64,000 nt of DNA from Halalkalibacter alkaliphilus (GTDB lineage: Bacteria; Bacillota; Bacilli; Bacillales; Bacillaceae_D). Below the pieces are notes generated by a model that saw nothing but the letters and a program-made list of their open reading frames with translations, was not told where the DNA came from and did not search any database. The position numbers were made by a program, and so were the translations under genes. Within the stretch, counting starts at the first letter, position 1; every line of letters begins with the position of its first letter. Shown here in pieces: positions 8,327-23,876 of the stretch. The stretch covers positions 1 to 64,000 of the forward strand of contig NZ_JAKRYL010000012.1 in NCBI RefSeq assembly GCF_023555415.1. Direction: 5' to 3'.

Positions 8327-8770
8327 ATGAAAAAAGTGTTGTTTGTTTGCACAGGAAATACGTGCAGAAGTCCGATGGCAGAGGCACTTCTTCGTTCGCG
8401 AATGGACGAGAGGATTGAAGTGAAATCTGCTGGAGTGCAAGCTTTTCCAAACAGCCCGGCATCAGAAGGGACAAAAGCCGTTTTAGCTGAAAAAGGAATA
8501 TCAGCCGAACATGCTTCGCAACTAGTGACTGAAGAATTATTAGACTGGGCTGATGTGATTTTGACGATGACAACTTCTCATAAAGAGATGATCAAAGTCT
8601 TCTATCCACATGTGAATGAGAAACTTTTTACATTGAAGGAATTCGTCGACCCGCATTCGTATGATCTAGATATTGCTGATCCAATCGGTGGGCCAATTGA
8701 CTCTTACCGACAAACAGCTGAACAAATTGAACAATGCTTAGATATAGTCACAAAGAAATTAACAGAATAA
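8327..8770 (+). CDS. ywlE: Protein-arginine phosphatase
   Basis: Low-molecular-weight phosphatase fold enzyme that removes phosphate from McsB-phosphorylated arginines. The 147-residue protein has the P-loop CTGNTCRS (C8 nucleophile, R14) and the general acid in DPIGG (D118). Thr12 in the P-loop matches the residue that selects phosphoarginine in B. subtilis YwlE. Residues 60-90 form the usual helical part. A chemotaxis gene follows after 21 nt. Confidence 0.92.
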   Translation: MKKVLFVCTGNTCRSPMAEALLRSRMDERIEVKSAGVQAFPNSPASEGTKAVLAEKGISAEHASQLVTEELLDWADVILTMTTSHKEMIKVFYPHVNEKLFTLKEFVDPHSYDLDIADPIGGPIDSYRQTAEQIEQCLDIVTKKLTE

Positions 8771-8791
8771 TCTTAATGAGGTGGAGTCAGC

Positions 8792-10090
8792 GTGGAGGGG
8801 GAACGAAAGTCTTACAAGGCTAGTATTCGAAAAAAGTTAGTTATTGGTATTAGTGGACTAGCTGTTGTTACATTCGGTTTTAGTGCTATTTTTATTTTCT
8901 TTTTAGCAGATATTCTAGAAGGACTCCTAGGATTAAGTGGCAATGCTCTTATTGCTTTTACTCTAGTGAAGGGAGTCTTTTGGAGTGGAGTTCTCGGGTT
9001 TATTGCAGCACCACTTATTACGAAGCCGTTAAAAGAAGTAGAAGAAGCGGCCAGGCGTGCAGCTGCTGGGGATATCCAACATGATATTGTCGTATCAAAA
9101 TCTGATGATGAAATCCGTGCGCTTGGACTTGCTTACAATGGAATGCTTCAAAGCTTGCGTAATATGGTACATGATATTGAGGATAACTTTAATGGAACGA
9201 ATACAAAGGTGAGTGAGATTTCTTCTGCGTCTGAGCTTGCTGCGGCAAAAGCAACGCAGATTGATTCAACGATGGATGAAATTGCAAAGGGTGCAGAAAA
9301 TACTGCCAATGCCATTCAAAATACAGCTGAGTCAATGGAAGAAGTGACACAAATTGCTGAAAAAGTACAAATGCGTGCGCGTGATTCGAAAAGATCATCT
9401 GATAGTATGGTCGAGCGCTTAACAGAAAGTAGAACAGTTGTTGACTCGCTCGTTAAAGGCATTCAACAGCTTGCTACCGATAATGAAAAATCATTAATAG
9501 CTGTAAGACGTTTGGAGGAGCAGGCAAAGGAAGTCGGTGACATTATTTCATTAGTAGGCGATATTGCGGGACAGACAAACTTGCTTGCCCTAAATGCATC
9601 CATTGAAGCAGCTCGTGCCGGGGAGCAAGGAAGAGGGTTTGCTGTTGTTGCGGATGAAGTGCGAAATTTGGCGGATGAGAGCGCTAAAGCCGTTCAAGGT
9701 ATTACAAACTTGATTCACAACATGCAGTCAGAAGTGAAAAATGTTGCTGGCCAAATTGGAAATCAAGTCACTGTAGCTTTGAATCAGTCCGAACAAGGGA
9801 CTGCTACGAATCAATCGATTTGTGAGATGGAAAAATCAGTGAAGGAAGTCGACGCGTGTATTGCTGACATTTCGCATATGATTGATCGACAAATGGAATC
9901 AATAAAGAAAACGACACTGGAATCTCAAGAAGTGGCAGCAATTGGAGAAGAAACGTCAGCTGGATCCCTTGAGATATCAGCGATGACTGAGCAGCAAGGG
10001 GCCGTTATTAACGAAATGGAAAGTATTGCACACGAGCTTTCTGATCAAGCAAAAAAGTTAAAAATAACGATTGAGCGTTTTACAATATAA
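8792..10090 (+). CDS. Methyl-accepting chemotaxis protein without a large sensor domain
   Basis: A 432-residue MCP. TM1 (about 17-35) and TM2 (about 45-65) are separated by only about ten residues, so there is no extracellular ligand domain. A HAMP segment follows (about 66-120), then the long coiled signalling domain with the hairpin tip [20 protein letters not shown] and [16 protein letters not shown]. The GTG start is backed by GAGGTGGAG. Sensing may be through the membrane, HAMP or a partner. This gene is not between ywlE and rpiB in B. subtilis, so it is an insertion in the conserved order. Confidence 0.88.
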   Translation: MEGERKSYKASIRKKLVIGISGLAVVTFGFSAIFIFFLADILEGLLGLSGNALIAFTLVKGVFWSGVLGFIAAPLITKPLKEVEEAARRAAAGDIQHDIVVSKSDDEIRALGLAYNGMLQSLRNMVHDIEDNFNGTNTKVSEISSASELAAAKATQIDSTMDEIAKGAENTANAIQNTAESMEEVTQIAEKVQMRARDSKRSSDSMVERLTESRTVVDSLVKGIQQLATDNEKSLIAVRRLEEQAKEVGDIISLVGDIAGQTNLLALNASIEAARAGEQGRGFAVVADEVRNLADESAKAVQGITNLIHNMQSEVKNVAGQIGNQVTVALNQSEQGTATNQSICEMEKSVKEVDACIADISHMIDRQMESIKKTTLESQEVAAIGEETSAGSLEISAMTEQQGAVINEMESIAHELSDQAKKLKITIERFTI

Positions 10091-10112
10091 ACAAGGAATG
10101 GGGTACATTAAG

Positions 10113-10550
10113 ATGAAAGTAGCTATTGCTTCTGACCATGGTGGGTTACATATTCGTGAAGAGATTAAAATGTTAATGGATGAGCTTGGGATTTCTTATG
10201 AGGATTTTGGGTGTGAATGCAGTACGTCCGTTGATTACCCGGATTATGCATTACCGGTTGCTGAAAAAGTAGCGAATGGCGAGTTTGACCGCGGGATTCT
10301 TATTTGTGGTACAGGTATTGGGATGTCAATTGCGGCCAACAAAGTAAAAGGGATTCGTTGTGCACTTGTTCATGATATGTTTACAGCCAAAGTGACGAGG
10401 GAACATAATGACAGCAATATTTTGGCGATGGGTGAGAGAGTTATTGGTGCAGGACTTGCAAGAGAAATTGCTCGCATTTGGCTTGGGGCCGATTTTGAGG
10501 GCGGAAGACATGCAGATAGAGTAAAGAAGATTACTGATTACGAAGCATAA
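10113..10550 (+). CDS. rpiB: Ribose-5-phosphate isomerase B
   Basis: Interconverts ribose 5-phosphate and ribulose 5-phosphate in the pentose phosphate pathway. The 145-residue protein has the RpiB/LacAB fold: ASDHGG (D8, H9), catalytic Cys65 in CGTGIGMSIAANK and REHNDSNILAMG. The ATG at 10113 gives the family N terminus MKVAIASDHGG; the longer frame starts inside the MCP gene. It corresponds to B. subtilis ywlF. The next gene follows after 13 nt. Confidence 0.94.
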   Translation: MKVAIASDHGGLHIREEIKMLMDELGISYEDFGCECSTSVDYPDYALPVAEKVANGEFDRGILICGTGIGMSIAANKVKGIRCALVHDMFTAKVTREHNDSNILAMGERVIGAGLAREIARIWLGADFEGGRHADRVKKITDYEA

Positions 10551-10563
10551 TAGGAGGCGTGTT

Positions 10564-11127
10564 ATGACTCCAATTGAACAATTGAAAGAACAGTTGACCT
10601 TAGCGCTGCAAGATTTACATGCGGCGTTTCCTTTATCCGAAGAAGTCCTCCTTGTTGTTGGGACAAGCACAAGTGAAGTGATTGGCTCACATATTGGTTC
10701 AAATGGATCACATGAAGTCGCTGAAGTCATTTACAGTGTCCTAAAAAAACAGCAACAAGAAACAGGGGTTAAACTTGCCTTTCAATGCTGTGAGCATTTA
10801 AATCGGGCTCTTGTCATTGAAGAGGAAACAGCGAAGCAACGTGGCTATGAGCTCGTATCGGCCGTTCCTGTTCGAAAAGCGGGCGGTGCGATGGCGACTT
10901 ACGCGTTTAAAAAGATGAAAAATCCTGCGTTAGTTGAGGAAGTTCAAGCAGAAGCGGGTATTGATATTGGCGATACCCTTATAGGAATGCACTTGCGCAA
11001 AGTGGCTGTTCCGGTTAGAAGCCGGGTCAAAACGATAGGGGAAGCGCATTTGACAATGGCCAAAACCCGACCGAAACTAATCGGCGGCATTCGCGCTGTC
11101 TATGAAAAAACAGATGAACATGAATAA
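10564..11127 (+). CDS. ywlG: YwlG family protein (TIGR01440)
   Basis: A conserved 187-residue protein of unknown function found beside rpiB and glyA in Bacillaceae. Visible features are an N-terminal helix, VVGTSTSEVIGSHIG, CEHLNRALVIEE, and the C-terminal IGMHLRKVAVPVR and LTMAKTRPKLIGG. There is no signal or TM segment, so it is cytoplasmic. The ATG follows AGGAGGCGT. Confidence 0.9.
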   Translation: MTPIEQLKEQLTLALQDLHAAFPLSEEVLLVVGTSTSEVIGSHIGSNGSHEVAEVIYSVLKKQQQETGVKLAFQCCEHLNRALVIEEETAKQRGYELVSAVPVRKAGGAMATYAFKKMKNPALVEEVQAEAGIDIGDTLIGMHLRKVAVPVRSRVKTIGEAHLTMAKTRPKLIGGIRAVYEKTDEHE

Positions 11128-11245
11128 AAAATAAATTTTTATTAATTTCATACGGAAATAGATGATTGTTTGTGGTAAGATAAAAGCGAATCAGATGTCG
11201 AGTGGTTATAAAACCGAAATATAAGCAATTGGAAGGGGAATAGAG

Positions 11246-12496
11246 ATGTTGAATCAAAAGTCATTACAAGAGCAAGATCCAAAGGTGTTTGCAGCTGTTG
11301 GGCAAGAGTTAGGACGTCAGCGCGACAAAATTGAATTAATTGCGTCAGAAAATTTCGTAAGTGCTGCTGTTATGGAAGCTCAAGGTTCTGTATTAACAAA
11401 CAAATACGCTGAGGGTTATCCTGGCCGCCGTTACTATGGCGGTTGTGAATATGTTGATGTTGTCGAAGATTTAGCTCGTGATCGTGCGAAAGAAATCTTC
11501 GGTGCTGAGTATGTGAACGTGCAGCCTCACTCTGGTGCACAAGCGAACATGGCTGTATACTTCACTATTTTGGAGCAAGGCGATACAGTACTTGGGATGA
11601 ACCTTTCTCACGGTGGACACTTAACACACGGAAGCCCAGTTAACTTCAGTGGTGTTCAATATAACTTCGTTGAGTATGGCGTTGATAAAGAAACGCAATA
11701 CATTGATTATGATGTTGTTCGTGAATTAGCAAAAGAACATAAGCCTAAGCTAATCGTTGCTGGAGCAAGTGCGTACCCACGTGAAATCGATTTTGCGAAA
11801 TTCCGCGAAATTGCTGATGAGGTAGGAGCATACCTAATGGTTGATATGGCACACATTGCAGGTCTTGTAGCAGCTGGCTTACATCCAAACCCTGTTCCGC
11901 ATTCTCATTTCGTAACAACGACGACTCACAAGACTCTTCGTGGCCCTCGTGGCGGAATGATCCTATGTAAAGAAGAGTTCGGTAAGAAGATTGATAAATC
12001 GATCTTCCCTGGAATTCAAGGTGGTCCGTTAATGCACGTAATCGCTGCGAAAGCTGTTTCATTTGGTGAAGTATTAACACCAGAATTCAAAACTTACGGA
12101 CAAGCAATTATTGAGAATGCAAAACGCCTTTCTGAGAAATTAATGAGTGAAGGGATCAACATCGTTTCAGGTGGAACCGATAATCACCTTCTTCTTTTAG
12201 ATTTACGCTCACTTGACCTAACAGGTAAAGTAGCAGAGCATGCTCTTGATGAAGTTGGGATTACAACGAACAAAAACACGATTCCATTCGATCCGCAAAG
12301 CCCATTTGTGACAAGTGGTATCCGTATTGGTACAGCTGCTGTTACATCTCGCGGTCTTGATCTTGAAGCGATGGATGAGATCGGTTCAATCATCGCTCTT
12401 ACTCTTAAAAATGTTGATAATGAAGAAAAACTTGAAGAAGCACGCACTCGTGTAGCTGCATTAACAGCGAAATTCCCGATGTATACGCATCTTTAA
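11246..12496 (+). CDS. glyA: Serine hydroxymethyltransferase
   Basis: PLP enzyme that converts serine and tetrahydrofolate to glycine and 5,10-methylene-THF, the main source of one-carbon units. The 416-residue length is typical. The PLP lysine is K229 in [32 protein letters not shown] and MVDMAHIAG are also present. The start follows GGAAGGGGAA. The gene ends at a terminator at 12501-12535. Confidence 0.97.
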   Translation: MLNQKSLQEQDPKVFAAVGQELGRQRDKIELIASENFVSAAVMEAQGSVLTNKYAEGYPGRRYYGGCEYVDVVEDLARDRAKEIFGAEYVNVQPHSGAQANMAVYFTILEQGDTVLGMNLSHGGHLTHGSPVNFSGVQYNFVEYGVDKETQYIDYDVVRELAKEHKPKLIVAGASAYPREIDFAKFREIADEVGAYLMVDMAHIAGLVAAGLHPNPVPHSHFVTTTTHKTLRGPRGGMILCKEEFGKKIDKSIFPGIQGGPLMHVIAAKAVSFGEVLTPEFKTYGQAIIENAKRLSEKLMSEGINIVSGGTDNHLLLLDLRSLDLTGKVAEHALDEVGITTNKNTIPFDPQSPFVTSGIRIGTAAVTSRGLDLEAMDEIGSIIALTLKNVDNEEKLEEARTRVAALTAKFPMYTHL

Positions 12497-12500
12497 TATG

Positions 12501-12535
12501 AAAAAGCTAGACCTTAAGGGGTCTGGCTTTTTTTG
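12501..12535 (+). terminator. glyA terminator
   Basis: AAAGCTAGACC pairs with GGTCTGGCTTT around a short loop and is followed by a T run. Confidence 0.85.
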
Positions 12536-12599
12536 TGGTGTACGGAGGGGGCAAGACAGTACGCTCTTGAACCTGCGTGTCAAATGCTTGTTGAAATTT

Positions 12600-12764
12600 A
12601 GTTGATTTCGTAAAGATTGTTGCTGTGAAAAAACGTTTTTTCTCAAGTGAAATGGAGCGGTCTCACTCGACACCTCCTTGCGGGTGCGAGTGGCTGGAGT
12701 GAAATGGAACGAACATGTGGAGAACACATCCCTCATAAAACCAACAAAGCATGCGAAACAGCCT
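12600..12764. repeat. MITE-like structured repeat family B, copy 1 (short form)
   Basis: Shares its ends and flanks with 28049-28272: GTGAAATGGAGCGG, GAGTGGCTGGAG, AATGGAACGAACATGTG, then CAACAAAG.ATGCGAAAC. The right end is GCGAAACAGCCT, the inverted partner of AGGCTGTTTTCG at the left end of copy 2. The interior is a short hairpin (CACTCG ... CGAGTG) in place of the long GC-rich one in copy 2. It fills much of the glyA-upp gap; I see no gene there. Confidence 0.8.
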
Positions 12765-12987
12765 AATATTTAGAAGTAGCAGGGTATTTGTGAAAAATAG
12801 CAGCAATATACAAAAGCCGTTTGTGGCCAGAAGATCAGCCAAGCTGAAAATTCGTAATATTACTTTAACTTTTGTTTCGGAGAATTTCTCACAGTAAACC
12901 TTGAAGGGGAGTAGCTTTTTATGTAGAATCTTGTAGAAGCGAAGTCATCTTGAATGGATGAAGAAAGAATAAAGGAGCTAATAACGT

Positions 12988-13617
12988 ATGAGCAAAGTTT
13001 TCGTGTTTGATCACCCTTTAATTCAGCATAAACTAACGTATATCCGTGATAAGGAAACTGGGACAAAGGAATTTCGTGAACTTGTTGACGAAGTTGCCGG
13101 TTTAATGGCATTTGAAATTACGCGTAATCTACCATTACAAGATGTAACGGTCGAAACACCTGTTGGAACGGCAAAATCAAAAACAATTGCAGGGAAAAAG
13201 CTTGGTCTTGTGCCTATCCTTCGTGCGGGTCTTGGTATGACAGATGGGATTCTGCGCATGATTCCAGCAGCAAAAGTGGGACATGTTGGCTTGTATCGTG
13301 ATCCAGAAACGTTGCAGCCGGTTGAATATTATGTAAAGCTTCCGACAGATGTAGAAGAACGTGAATTTATCGTCATTGATCCAATGCTTGCAACAGGCGG
13401 TTCGGCAATTGAGGCAATTAACAGCTTGAAAAAGCGAGGCGCAAAAACGATTAAGTTAATGTGTCTTGTTGCAGCACCTGAAGGCGTAAAGCTAACACAA
13501 GAAGCGCACCCGGATGTGGATATCTACTTAGCTGCATTAGATGAAAAGCTTAATGAAAAAGGCTACATAGTTCCAGGACTAGGTGATGCTGGAGATCGTC
13601 TATTCGGAACAAAATAA
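12988..13617 (+). CDS. upp: Uracil phosphoribosyltransferase
   Basis: Salvages uracil to UMP with PRPP. The 209-residue protein shows the PRPP loop [12 protein letters not shown], the type I PRTase core and the C-terminal uracil-binding [31 protein letters not shown] precedes the ATG. A terminator follows at 13624-13664. The order glyA-upp-atp matches B. subtilis. Confidence 0.97.
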   Translation: MSKVFVFDHPLIQHKLTYIRDKETGTKEFRELVDEVAGLMAFEITRNLPLQDVTVETPVGTAKSKTIAGKKLGLVPILRAGLGMTDGILRMIPAAKVGHVGLYRDPETLQPVEYYVKLPTDVEEREFIVIDPMLATGGSAIEAINSLKKRGAKTIKLMCLVAAPEGVKLTQEAHPDVDIYLAALDEKLNEKGYIVPGLGDAGDRLFGTK

Positions 13618-13623
13618 CAACGT

Positions 13624-13664
13624 CAAAAAAGAGGCAGGGCCAATAATGGACCCGCCTCTTTTTT
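13624..13664 (+). terminator. upp terminator
   Basis: AAAAAAGAGGC pairs with GCCTCTTTTTT and ends in T residues. A REP-like palindrome at 13683-13695 follows. Confidence 0.85.
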
Positions 13665-13682
13665 GCTGTGCAGGGGTAAAGA

Positions 13683-13695
13683 GGGGTCAGACCCC
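13683..13695. repeat. REP-like palindrome
   Basis: Single GGGGTCAGACCCC copy flanked by GA and TC, downstream of the upp terminator. Confidence 0.88.
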
Positions 13696-13812
13696 TCTTT
13701 ACCCCACTAAAGCAAAAAGGCCGCTCTTAACTGCAATAAAGCACACCTCCTGCATGTTTTTTCGTTTGCTGTTCATACTATCTACATATGCAAAATGGTG
13801 GGGGAGATGGAT

Positions 13813-16080
13813 ATGAAAAGAGTCATTGCGTGGTTATTAATATTGACGATAGCATGTAGCATCAGTCTTAGTTCTGCTCAGGCTGCGATATACCCTGAAA
13901 TCCCAACCGTTGGAAAGGTGGATCAATCAGATGAGAAGGTCGTTGTCATTGTTACAGCGGCAGGCGAGGTTGATGATGTATTAAAGCAGGTTGCCACTAC
14001 TTTTCCTTCGAGCAAAATAAGGAAAACGTTCAAACGAGCTCTAAACGGCTTTTCAATCGAACTTCTAGAAAGTGAAGTAAAGATGCTGCAAGAGCTTAAT
14101 GAGGTGGAACGAGTAGATAAGGTTGTTGAATATAAAGCGAATTTAGACGGAAGTGTGCCATTTATCGGTACGGATAATATTAGGGGACATCTTGACCCGA
14201 ACGGAGAACACTTAACTGGAAAGGGCATCAAAGTTGCTGTTATTGATACAGGAATCGATTACACACACCCTGATTTAAAAAACAATTACAAAGGCGGGTA
14301 CGACGTCGTTGATTACGACCGAGATCCAATGGAAACTGTTGCATCACAAGGGCCGCCGACTCTTCATGGGACGCATGTAGCTGGAATTATTGCTGCGAAT
14401 GGCCAAGTAAAAGGTGTAGCGCCAGAAGCTGATATCTACGCATATCGTGCGCTAGGTCCGGGTGGGCAAGGGACGACAGAGCAAGTCATTGAAGCGATTG
14501 AAAAGGCAATTGAAGATGGCGTGGATGTTCTGAATCTATCCCTGGGAAATACGGTGAACGGACCTGATTGGCCTACGAGTGTGGCACTTGATAAAGCGGT
14601 GGAAGAAGGCATTGTTGCTGTCACCTCAAATGGCAATAGCGGTCCTAATATGTGGACAGTTGGCTCGCCGGGAACGTCAACGAAAGCAATATCAGTTGGG
14701 GCCTCTGCACCACCAATCAAAACCCCCTTTGTTACAATTCCTGGATTAGATAAAGAAGTCACGCTCTATCCAATCGGTGGTACGTTGCCATGGAATTTAA
14801 AAAGAGACTTTGAACTAGTTGAAGTAGGACATGGATTAAAGGAAGAATGGGAAGACGTTGATGTAAGCGGCAAAATGGTTTTAATCAAGAGAGGGATGAT
14901 CCCTTTTTCTGAAAAAGCAAGGTATGCACAGGAGAAAGGAGCAAAAGCAGTACTCATTTATAACAACTTGCCTGGATCTTTTGTTGGTGCTGTTGAGCAA
15001 GGGGTGAAGCTGCCTGTTGTCAGCATCTCTAAGGAAGATGGGGAGTGGCTGTTAGAACAGCTTGAAGATAGCAAAGATCGTCAGTTTGCACGAACGATTT
15101 ACCGTAATGAGGAGGATTTTATCGCTCCATTTAGCTCAAGAGGACCAGTTACGCAAACGTGGGAAGTAAAACCTGACTTGGTTGCACCAGGCGTGTCTAT
15201 TGATAGCACCGTGCCAAAAGGATATTTGGGACTAAATGGAACAAGTATGTCAGCACCTCATGTGGCAGGGGCGGCAGCATTAGTGAAACAAGCACATCCT
15301 GATTGGAATCCAGATCAAGTGAAAGCAGCATTAATGAATACGGCAAAAAAGCTTATGAACGAGGATGGAGAACCGTATTATCCATATGAACAAGGAGCAG
15401 GAAGACTTCAAGTCGATAAAGCGATTGATGCGACGACTTTAGCGTATCCAGGAGCCATTACGTTTGGTAAATGGACAAAAGATGATCCTCGAGAAAAACG
15501 AGAAGTGACGTTTACGATTGAAAACCACGATAAGAAGACGCGTACGTTTCATGTGAAGCCGCCATTTGAACTGCCTGATGGGTTGCAATGGGATGTTCCG
15601 TTTGCAACGACAATTAAACCAGGAGAGAAGAAAGAGGTTAAGGTTAAGCTAGATCTCTTTCCGGCGGTACTTGCAGAAGGTATCCATCACGGGGACATTG
15701 TCATTGACGGTGGCAAAGATCCAATCTCGATTCCATATGTCTTTTTCATCGAAGAACCGGATTACCCAAGGGCAATGGCCTTTAACTTTGGACACGGTGA
15801 TCGTCCTGGCGAATACCGTTATGAATTGTACTTACCAGGTGGAGCGGAAGAAATGGGTATTGCCTTGTATGACCCGGACACCTTCCAGTTTGTCAAGTTT
15901 TTAGACTTCAAGGAAGATGTCGGACGCGGCATGGTCGGAAAAGAATGGGATAATCTCGATTTGCCAGATGGGAATTACAAAGCATTAATTTTTGCAAAAA
16001 AAGATGGAAAAGAAGACACGATTGAATCGACGATTACCATCGGAGCCTCGCTGCCAGAAGAGAAACAGAGTGAAAATTAA
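13813..16080 (+). CDS. Exported subtilisin-family serine protease, Vpr-like
   Basis: A secreted S8 endopeptidase of 755 residues. It has a signal peptide with likely cleavage after SAQA (about residue 24), an I9-type propeptide (about 40-110), and a peptidase domain with D145 (VIDTGID), H185 (HGTHVAG) and S478 (NGTSMSAPH). A protease-associated domain is inserted between His and Ser (about 330-420), and a beta-sandwich C-terminal region follows (about 540-755). Length and layout resemble B. subtilis Vpr (about 800 residues). The ATG at 13813 has GGGGGAG 6 nt upstream. The many acidic residues suit an exoenzyme of an alkaliphile. A REP pair lies right after the stop. Confidence 0.9.
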   Translation: MKRVIAWLLILTIACSISLSSAQAAIYPEIPTVGKVDQSDEKVVVIVTAAGEVDDVLKQVATTFPSSKIRKTFKRALNGFSIELLESEVKMLQELNEVERVDKVVEYKANLDGSVPFIGTDNIRGHLDPNGEHLTGKGIKVAVIDTGIDYTHPDLKNNYKGGYDVVDYDRDPMETVASQGPPTLHGTHVAGIIAANGQVKGVAPEADIYAYRALGPGGQGTTEQVIEAIEKAIEDGVDVLNLSLGNTVNGPDWPTSVALDKAVEEGIVAVTSNGNSGPNMWTVGSPGTSTKAISVGASAPPIKTPFVTIPGLDKEVTLYPIGGTLPWNLKRDFELVEVGHGLKEEWEDVDVSGKMVLIKRGMIPFSEKARYAQEKGAKAVLIYNNLPGSFVGAVEQGVKLPVVSISKEDGEWLLEQLEDSKDRQFARTIYRNEEDFIAPFSSRGPVTQTWEVKPDLVAPGVSIDSTVPKGYLGLNGTSMSAPHVAGAAALVKQAHPDWNPDQVKAALMNTAKKLMNEDGEPYYPYEQGAGRLQVDKAIDATTLAYPGAITFGKWTKDDPREKREVTFTIENHDKKTRTFHVKPPFELPDGLQWDVPFATTIKPGEKKEVKVKLDLFPAVLAEGIHHGDIVIDGGKDPISIPYVFFIEEPDYPRAMAFNFGHGDRPGEYRYELYLPGGAEEMGIALYDPDTFQFVKFLDFKEDVGRGMVGKEWDNLDLPDGNYKALIFAKKDGKEDTIESTITIGASLPEEKQSEN

Positions 16081-16131
16081 GGGTCAGACCCCTCTTTATC
16101 ACTACGAAGCGTGAAAGAGGGGTCTGACCCC
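16081..16131. repeat. REP-like palindrome pair after the subtilase
   Basis: GGGTCAGACCCC (16081-16092) begins at the base after the TAA stop, and GGGGTCTGACCCC is at 16119-16131 in inverse orientation. The pair can form a long hairpin AAGAGGGGTC... that may act as the 3' end of the protease mRNA, although there is no T run. Confidence 0.88.
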
Positions 16132-16199
16132 CATTTGTGAGCTTTTTTGACAATCGTGTGAACGCGGGAAATATCCTATTTATTTAGTGCGAAATCGCA

Positions 16200-16228
16200 T
16201 TGACACAGGGTTTTCACTATTGTACGAT
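16200..16228 (+). promoter_or_regulatory. SigA promoter of the atp operon
   Basis: Perfect TTGACA (16200-16205), 17-bp spacer, TACGAT (16223-16228), about 100 nt before atpZ. A second TTGACA lies at 16147-16152 but has no good -10 at proper spacing. Confidence 0.65.
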
Positions 16229-16326
16229 TAAAAAGGTTGTGGTGAGAAGGTTTACATATGTGAAATTGTGTGAAGGTTTAGAATGATAAATTTCGACCAA
16301 AACATAATGCGAAGAGGAGGCTGTTC

Positions 16327-16553
16327 ATGACGAATGGCAGACGAAGTCCGTTACGTGCTATCGTACTCGTTTCGATCATTTCTTCTTACGTTGTAGGAGG
16401 AACTGTTGGTGGGGTCTTTCTCGGGTTATGGCTCGGCAATCAGTTCGGAGCAAAACCATTCTTTCTTATCACGTGCTTATTTTTAGGACTTTCAACAGGG
16501 TTATACGGTGTATACAACGCTGTCAAACCTTTTCTAGGAGACGGTAAAGAGTA

Positions 16554-16554
<1 letters not shown>
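16327..16554 (+). CDS. atpZ: AtpZ, small accessory protein of the ATP synthase operon
   Basis: A 75-residue protein with two TM helices (about 12-36 and 41-62) in a hairpin. It matches the AtpZ/AtpI-like proteins that precede atpI in alkaliphilic bacilli; in B. pseudofirmus OF4, AtpZ with AtpI has been linked to divalent cation supply and growth at low Mg. The start follows GAGGAGGCTGTTC. Its TAA overlaps the atpI ATG (TAATG). Confidence 0.8.
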
Positions 16555-17667
<1,113 letters not shown>

Positions 17668-17720
17668 ACACAGCTCAATCCTGAGCGTTTAAAAATAATA
17701 AAAAATTATATTATCCTTAA

Positions 17721-17948
<228 letters not shown>

Positions 17949-18135
17949 TTGCGCTCATCGCTTATTTGGCGAGGAGTTCACACATAACAATGGCGACAGG
18001 GTCGGGCTATGGGACCTTTCGCCATTCCTTATGTATCGTTAGGAACATTTGAATGAAACTTTAATTACTGTCCGAGCAGTCTGTGAATAAATAGATTTAC
18101 GAAAATCTTCACATCCAAGAAAGGAGTGAATCGAA
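17949..18135 (+). promoter_or_regulatory. Long atpE-atpF spacer with hairpin
   Basis: The 187-nt gap is the longest inside the operon. It holds an inverted repeat, AATGGCGA (17989-17996) with TCGCCATT (about 18020-18027), enclosing CAGGG/CCC. There is no T run, so a stabiliser or processing site that raises atpE expression relative to its neighbours is more likely than a terminator. I see no ORF in it. Confidence 0.45.
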
Positions 18136-18627
18136 ATGGGTTTTGTAATTCCATGGGGATCAATACTTTATCAACTAGCAGCATTTTTAGTATTACTTTT
18201 CTTCCTCAATAAATTTGCTCTTAAGCCGTTACTAGGCGTAATGGAAAAGCGTGAGCAAATGGTTAATGAAAATATGGACTCAGCTGAAAAAAGCCGTAAA
18301 GATGCAGAGGGATATATTGAACAACAACGCAAAGAGTTAGAAAAAGCAAAGCTTGAAGCTCAAGAAATCATTCAACAAGCGAAAAAGCTAAGCGAGCAAC
18401 AAGGTCAAGATATTTTAGATCAAGCACGTGAAAATGCTGAACGCCTGAAAGATTCGGCTTTAGCTGAAATTCAACGTGAGAAAGAACAAGCTGTATCTGC
18501 TCTTCGTGAACAAGTTGCTGGTCTTTCCGTTTTAATTGCCAAGAAGGTAATTGAAAAAGAGTTAGATGAAAAGGCACAAGAGAAACTTGTTGAAGAGTAT
18601 CTTAAAGAGGTAGGCGATAAGCTATGA
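18136..18627 (+). CDS. atpF: ATP synthase subunit b
   Basis: Peripheral stalk subunit, 163 residues: one N-terminal TM helix (about 8-27) then a long charged alpha-helix that dimerises and reaches F1. AAAGGAGTGAATC precedes the start. The stop overlaps atpH by 4 nt (ATGA). Confidence 0.95.
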   Translation: MGFVIPWGSILYQLAAFLVLLFFLNKFALKPLLGVMEKREQMVNENMDSAEKSRKDAEGYIEQQRKELEKAKLEAQEIIQQAKKLSEQQGQDILDQARENAERLKDSALAEIQREKEQAVSALREQVAGLSVLIAKKVIEKELDEKAQEKLVEEYLKEVGDKL

Positions 18628-19169
18628 GCAATCAAGCAGTAGCGAATCGTTATGCATCAGCCCTATTTCAGCTTGCGAAAGAAAAGCATGACCTAAAGAA
18701 AGTAAATGAAGAGTTACAAGTTGTCAAAAATGTTGTTGAATCAACACCTGAACTTGTACAATTCTTAACTCATCCGAAAGTGACCGTTGCACAGAAGCAA
18801 GCTTTTATCAAAGAAAGCTTTAAAGGCTTAAGCGACGTGAGCTTAAATGCACTTCTTATGTTAATTGACCGTAAACGAACAGATATCCTTGTTCCAATGG
18901 TAAATAAATATAAAGAATTAGCTTACGAGGCTCAAGATATGGCTGAAGCGATCGTGTATTCGACTAAGCCATTAACTGAGAAAGAGCAAGATCATATCGC
19001 AAAGGTATTTGCGAAAAAGGCAAAGAAGTCAAAGCTTGAATTAAAAAACATCGTTGATTCAGAGTTAATCGGCGGAATTAAGATCCGTATTGGGGATCGC
19101 ATATATGACGGCACTGTAAAAGCGCAGCTTGATAAGCTCGAGCGTAATATCGTAGCCGGAACACGCTAG
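18624..19169 (+). CDS. atpH: ATP synthase subunit delta
   Basis: OSCP/delta subunit that joins subunit b to the top of F1. The 181 residues begin NQAVANRYASALFQLA, the usual start, and end with IGGIKIRIGDRIYDGTVKAQL. It overlaps atpF by 4 nt and is coupled to it. No odd feature. Confidence 0.95.
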   Translation: MSNQAVANRYASALFQLAKEKHDLKKVNEELQVVKNVVESTPELVQFLTHPKVTVAQKQAFIKESFKGLSDVSLNALLMLIDRKRTDILVPMVNKYKELAYEAQDMAEAIVYSTKPLTEKEQDHIAKVFAKKAKKSKLELKNIVDSELIGGIKIRIGDRIYDGTVKAQLDKLERNIVAGTR

Positions 19170-20696
<1,527 letters not shown>

Positions 20697-20765
20697 TTAG
20701 TATTTGTTCAACTGACATTTGAACATCTTAGGTAGATCGGATTAGTTTTTGCGAAAAGGTGGTGA

Positions 20766-21629
<864 letters not shown>

Positions 21630-21751
21630 AACCATTTAGAGGAGGTCTCCCTGCGAAAGGGAGGCTCTCATTAGATAAGTGAAATGAAGAGGAAGAAGGA
21701 AGCTAAGAAGAATCCTTCACCCGGTGAGTAGTAGTGAATAGGAGGGACTAA

Positions 21752-23164
<1,413 letters not shown>

Positions 23165-23207
23165 ATAGCGTCTTATCAAATATTAAAACCCGGTTTTGCT
23201 ACTTTAG

Positions 23208-23621
<414 letters not shown>

Positions 23622-23630
23622 TCTTTACAA

Positions 23631-23663
23631 AAATAAGACGCCTTTTGGTGTCTTATTTTTTTG
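23631..23663 (+). terminator. atp operon terminator
   Basis: AAATAAGAC pairs with GTCTTATTT, followed by T residues. Confidence 0.88.
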
Positions 23664-23876
23664 TTTTGCTAATACTATAGATGTGGAACTGCCACTTCCT
23701 ATTTATTCCATTTTAATTGTGCTTTTTTGTTCTACTTTTATTGAAATATTTAGATTGTGTCGGATTTGTTAACGGGAATTGTGTGTTTTTTGTGGGAAAT
23801 GGTGCAAAATGAGCGGTTTAGCTAGTACTTTTTTCAGTGTTGGTTTATTGTATTTTTAGTGCATTACGAAGTGCTA

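Noticed and set aside
13617-16330. DnaA-box cluster near the Vpr-like protease
   Set aside because: vpr is another DnaA-cluster locus in B. subtilis, so I looked, but no TTATCCACA-like boxes occur around this gene.
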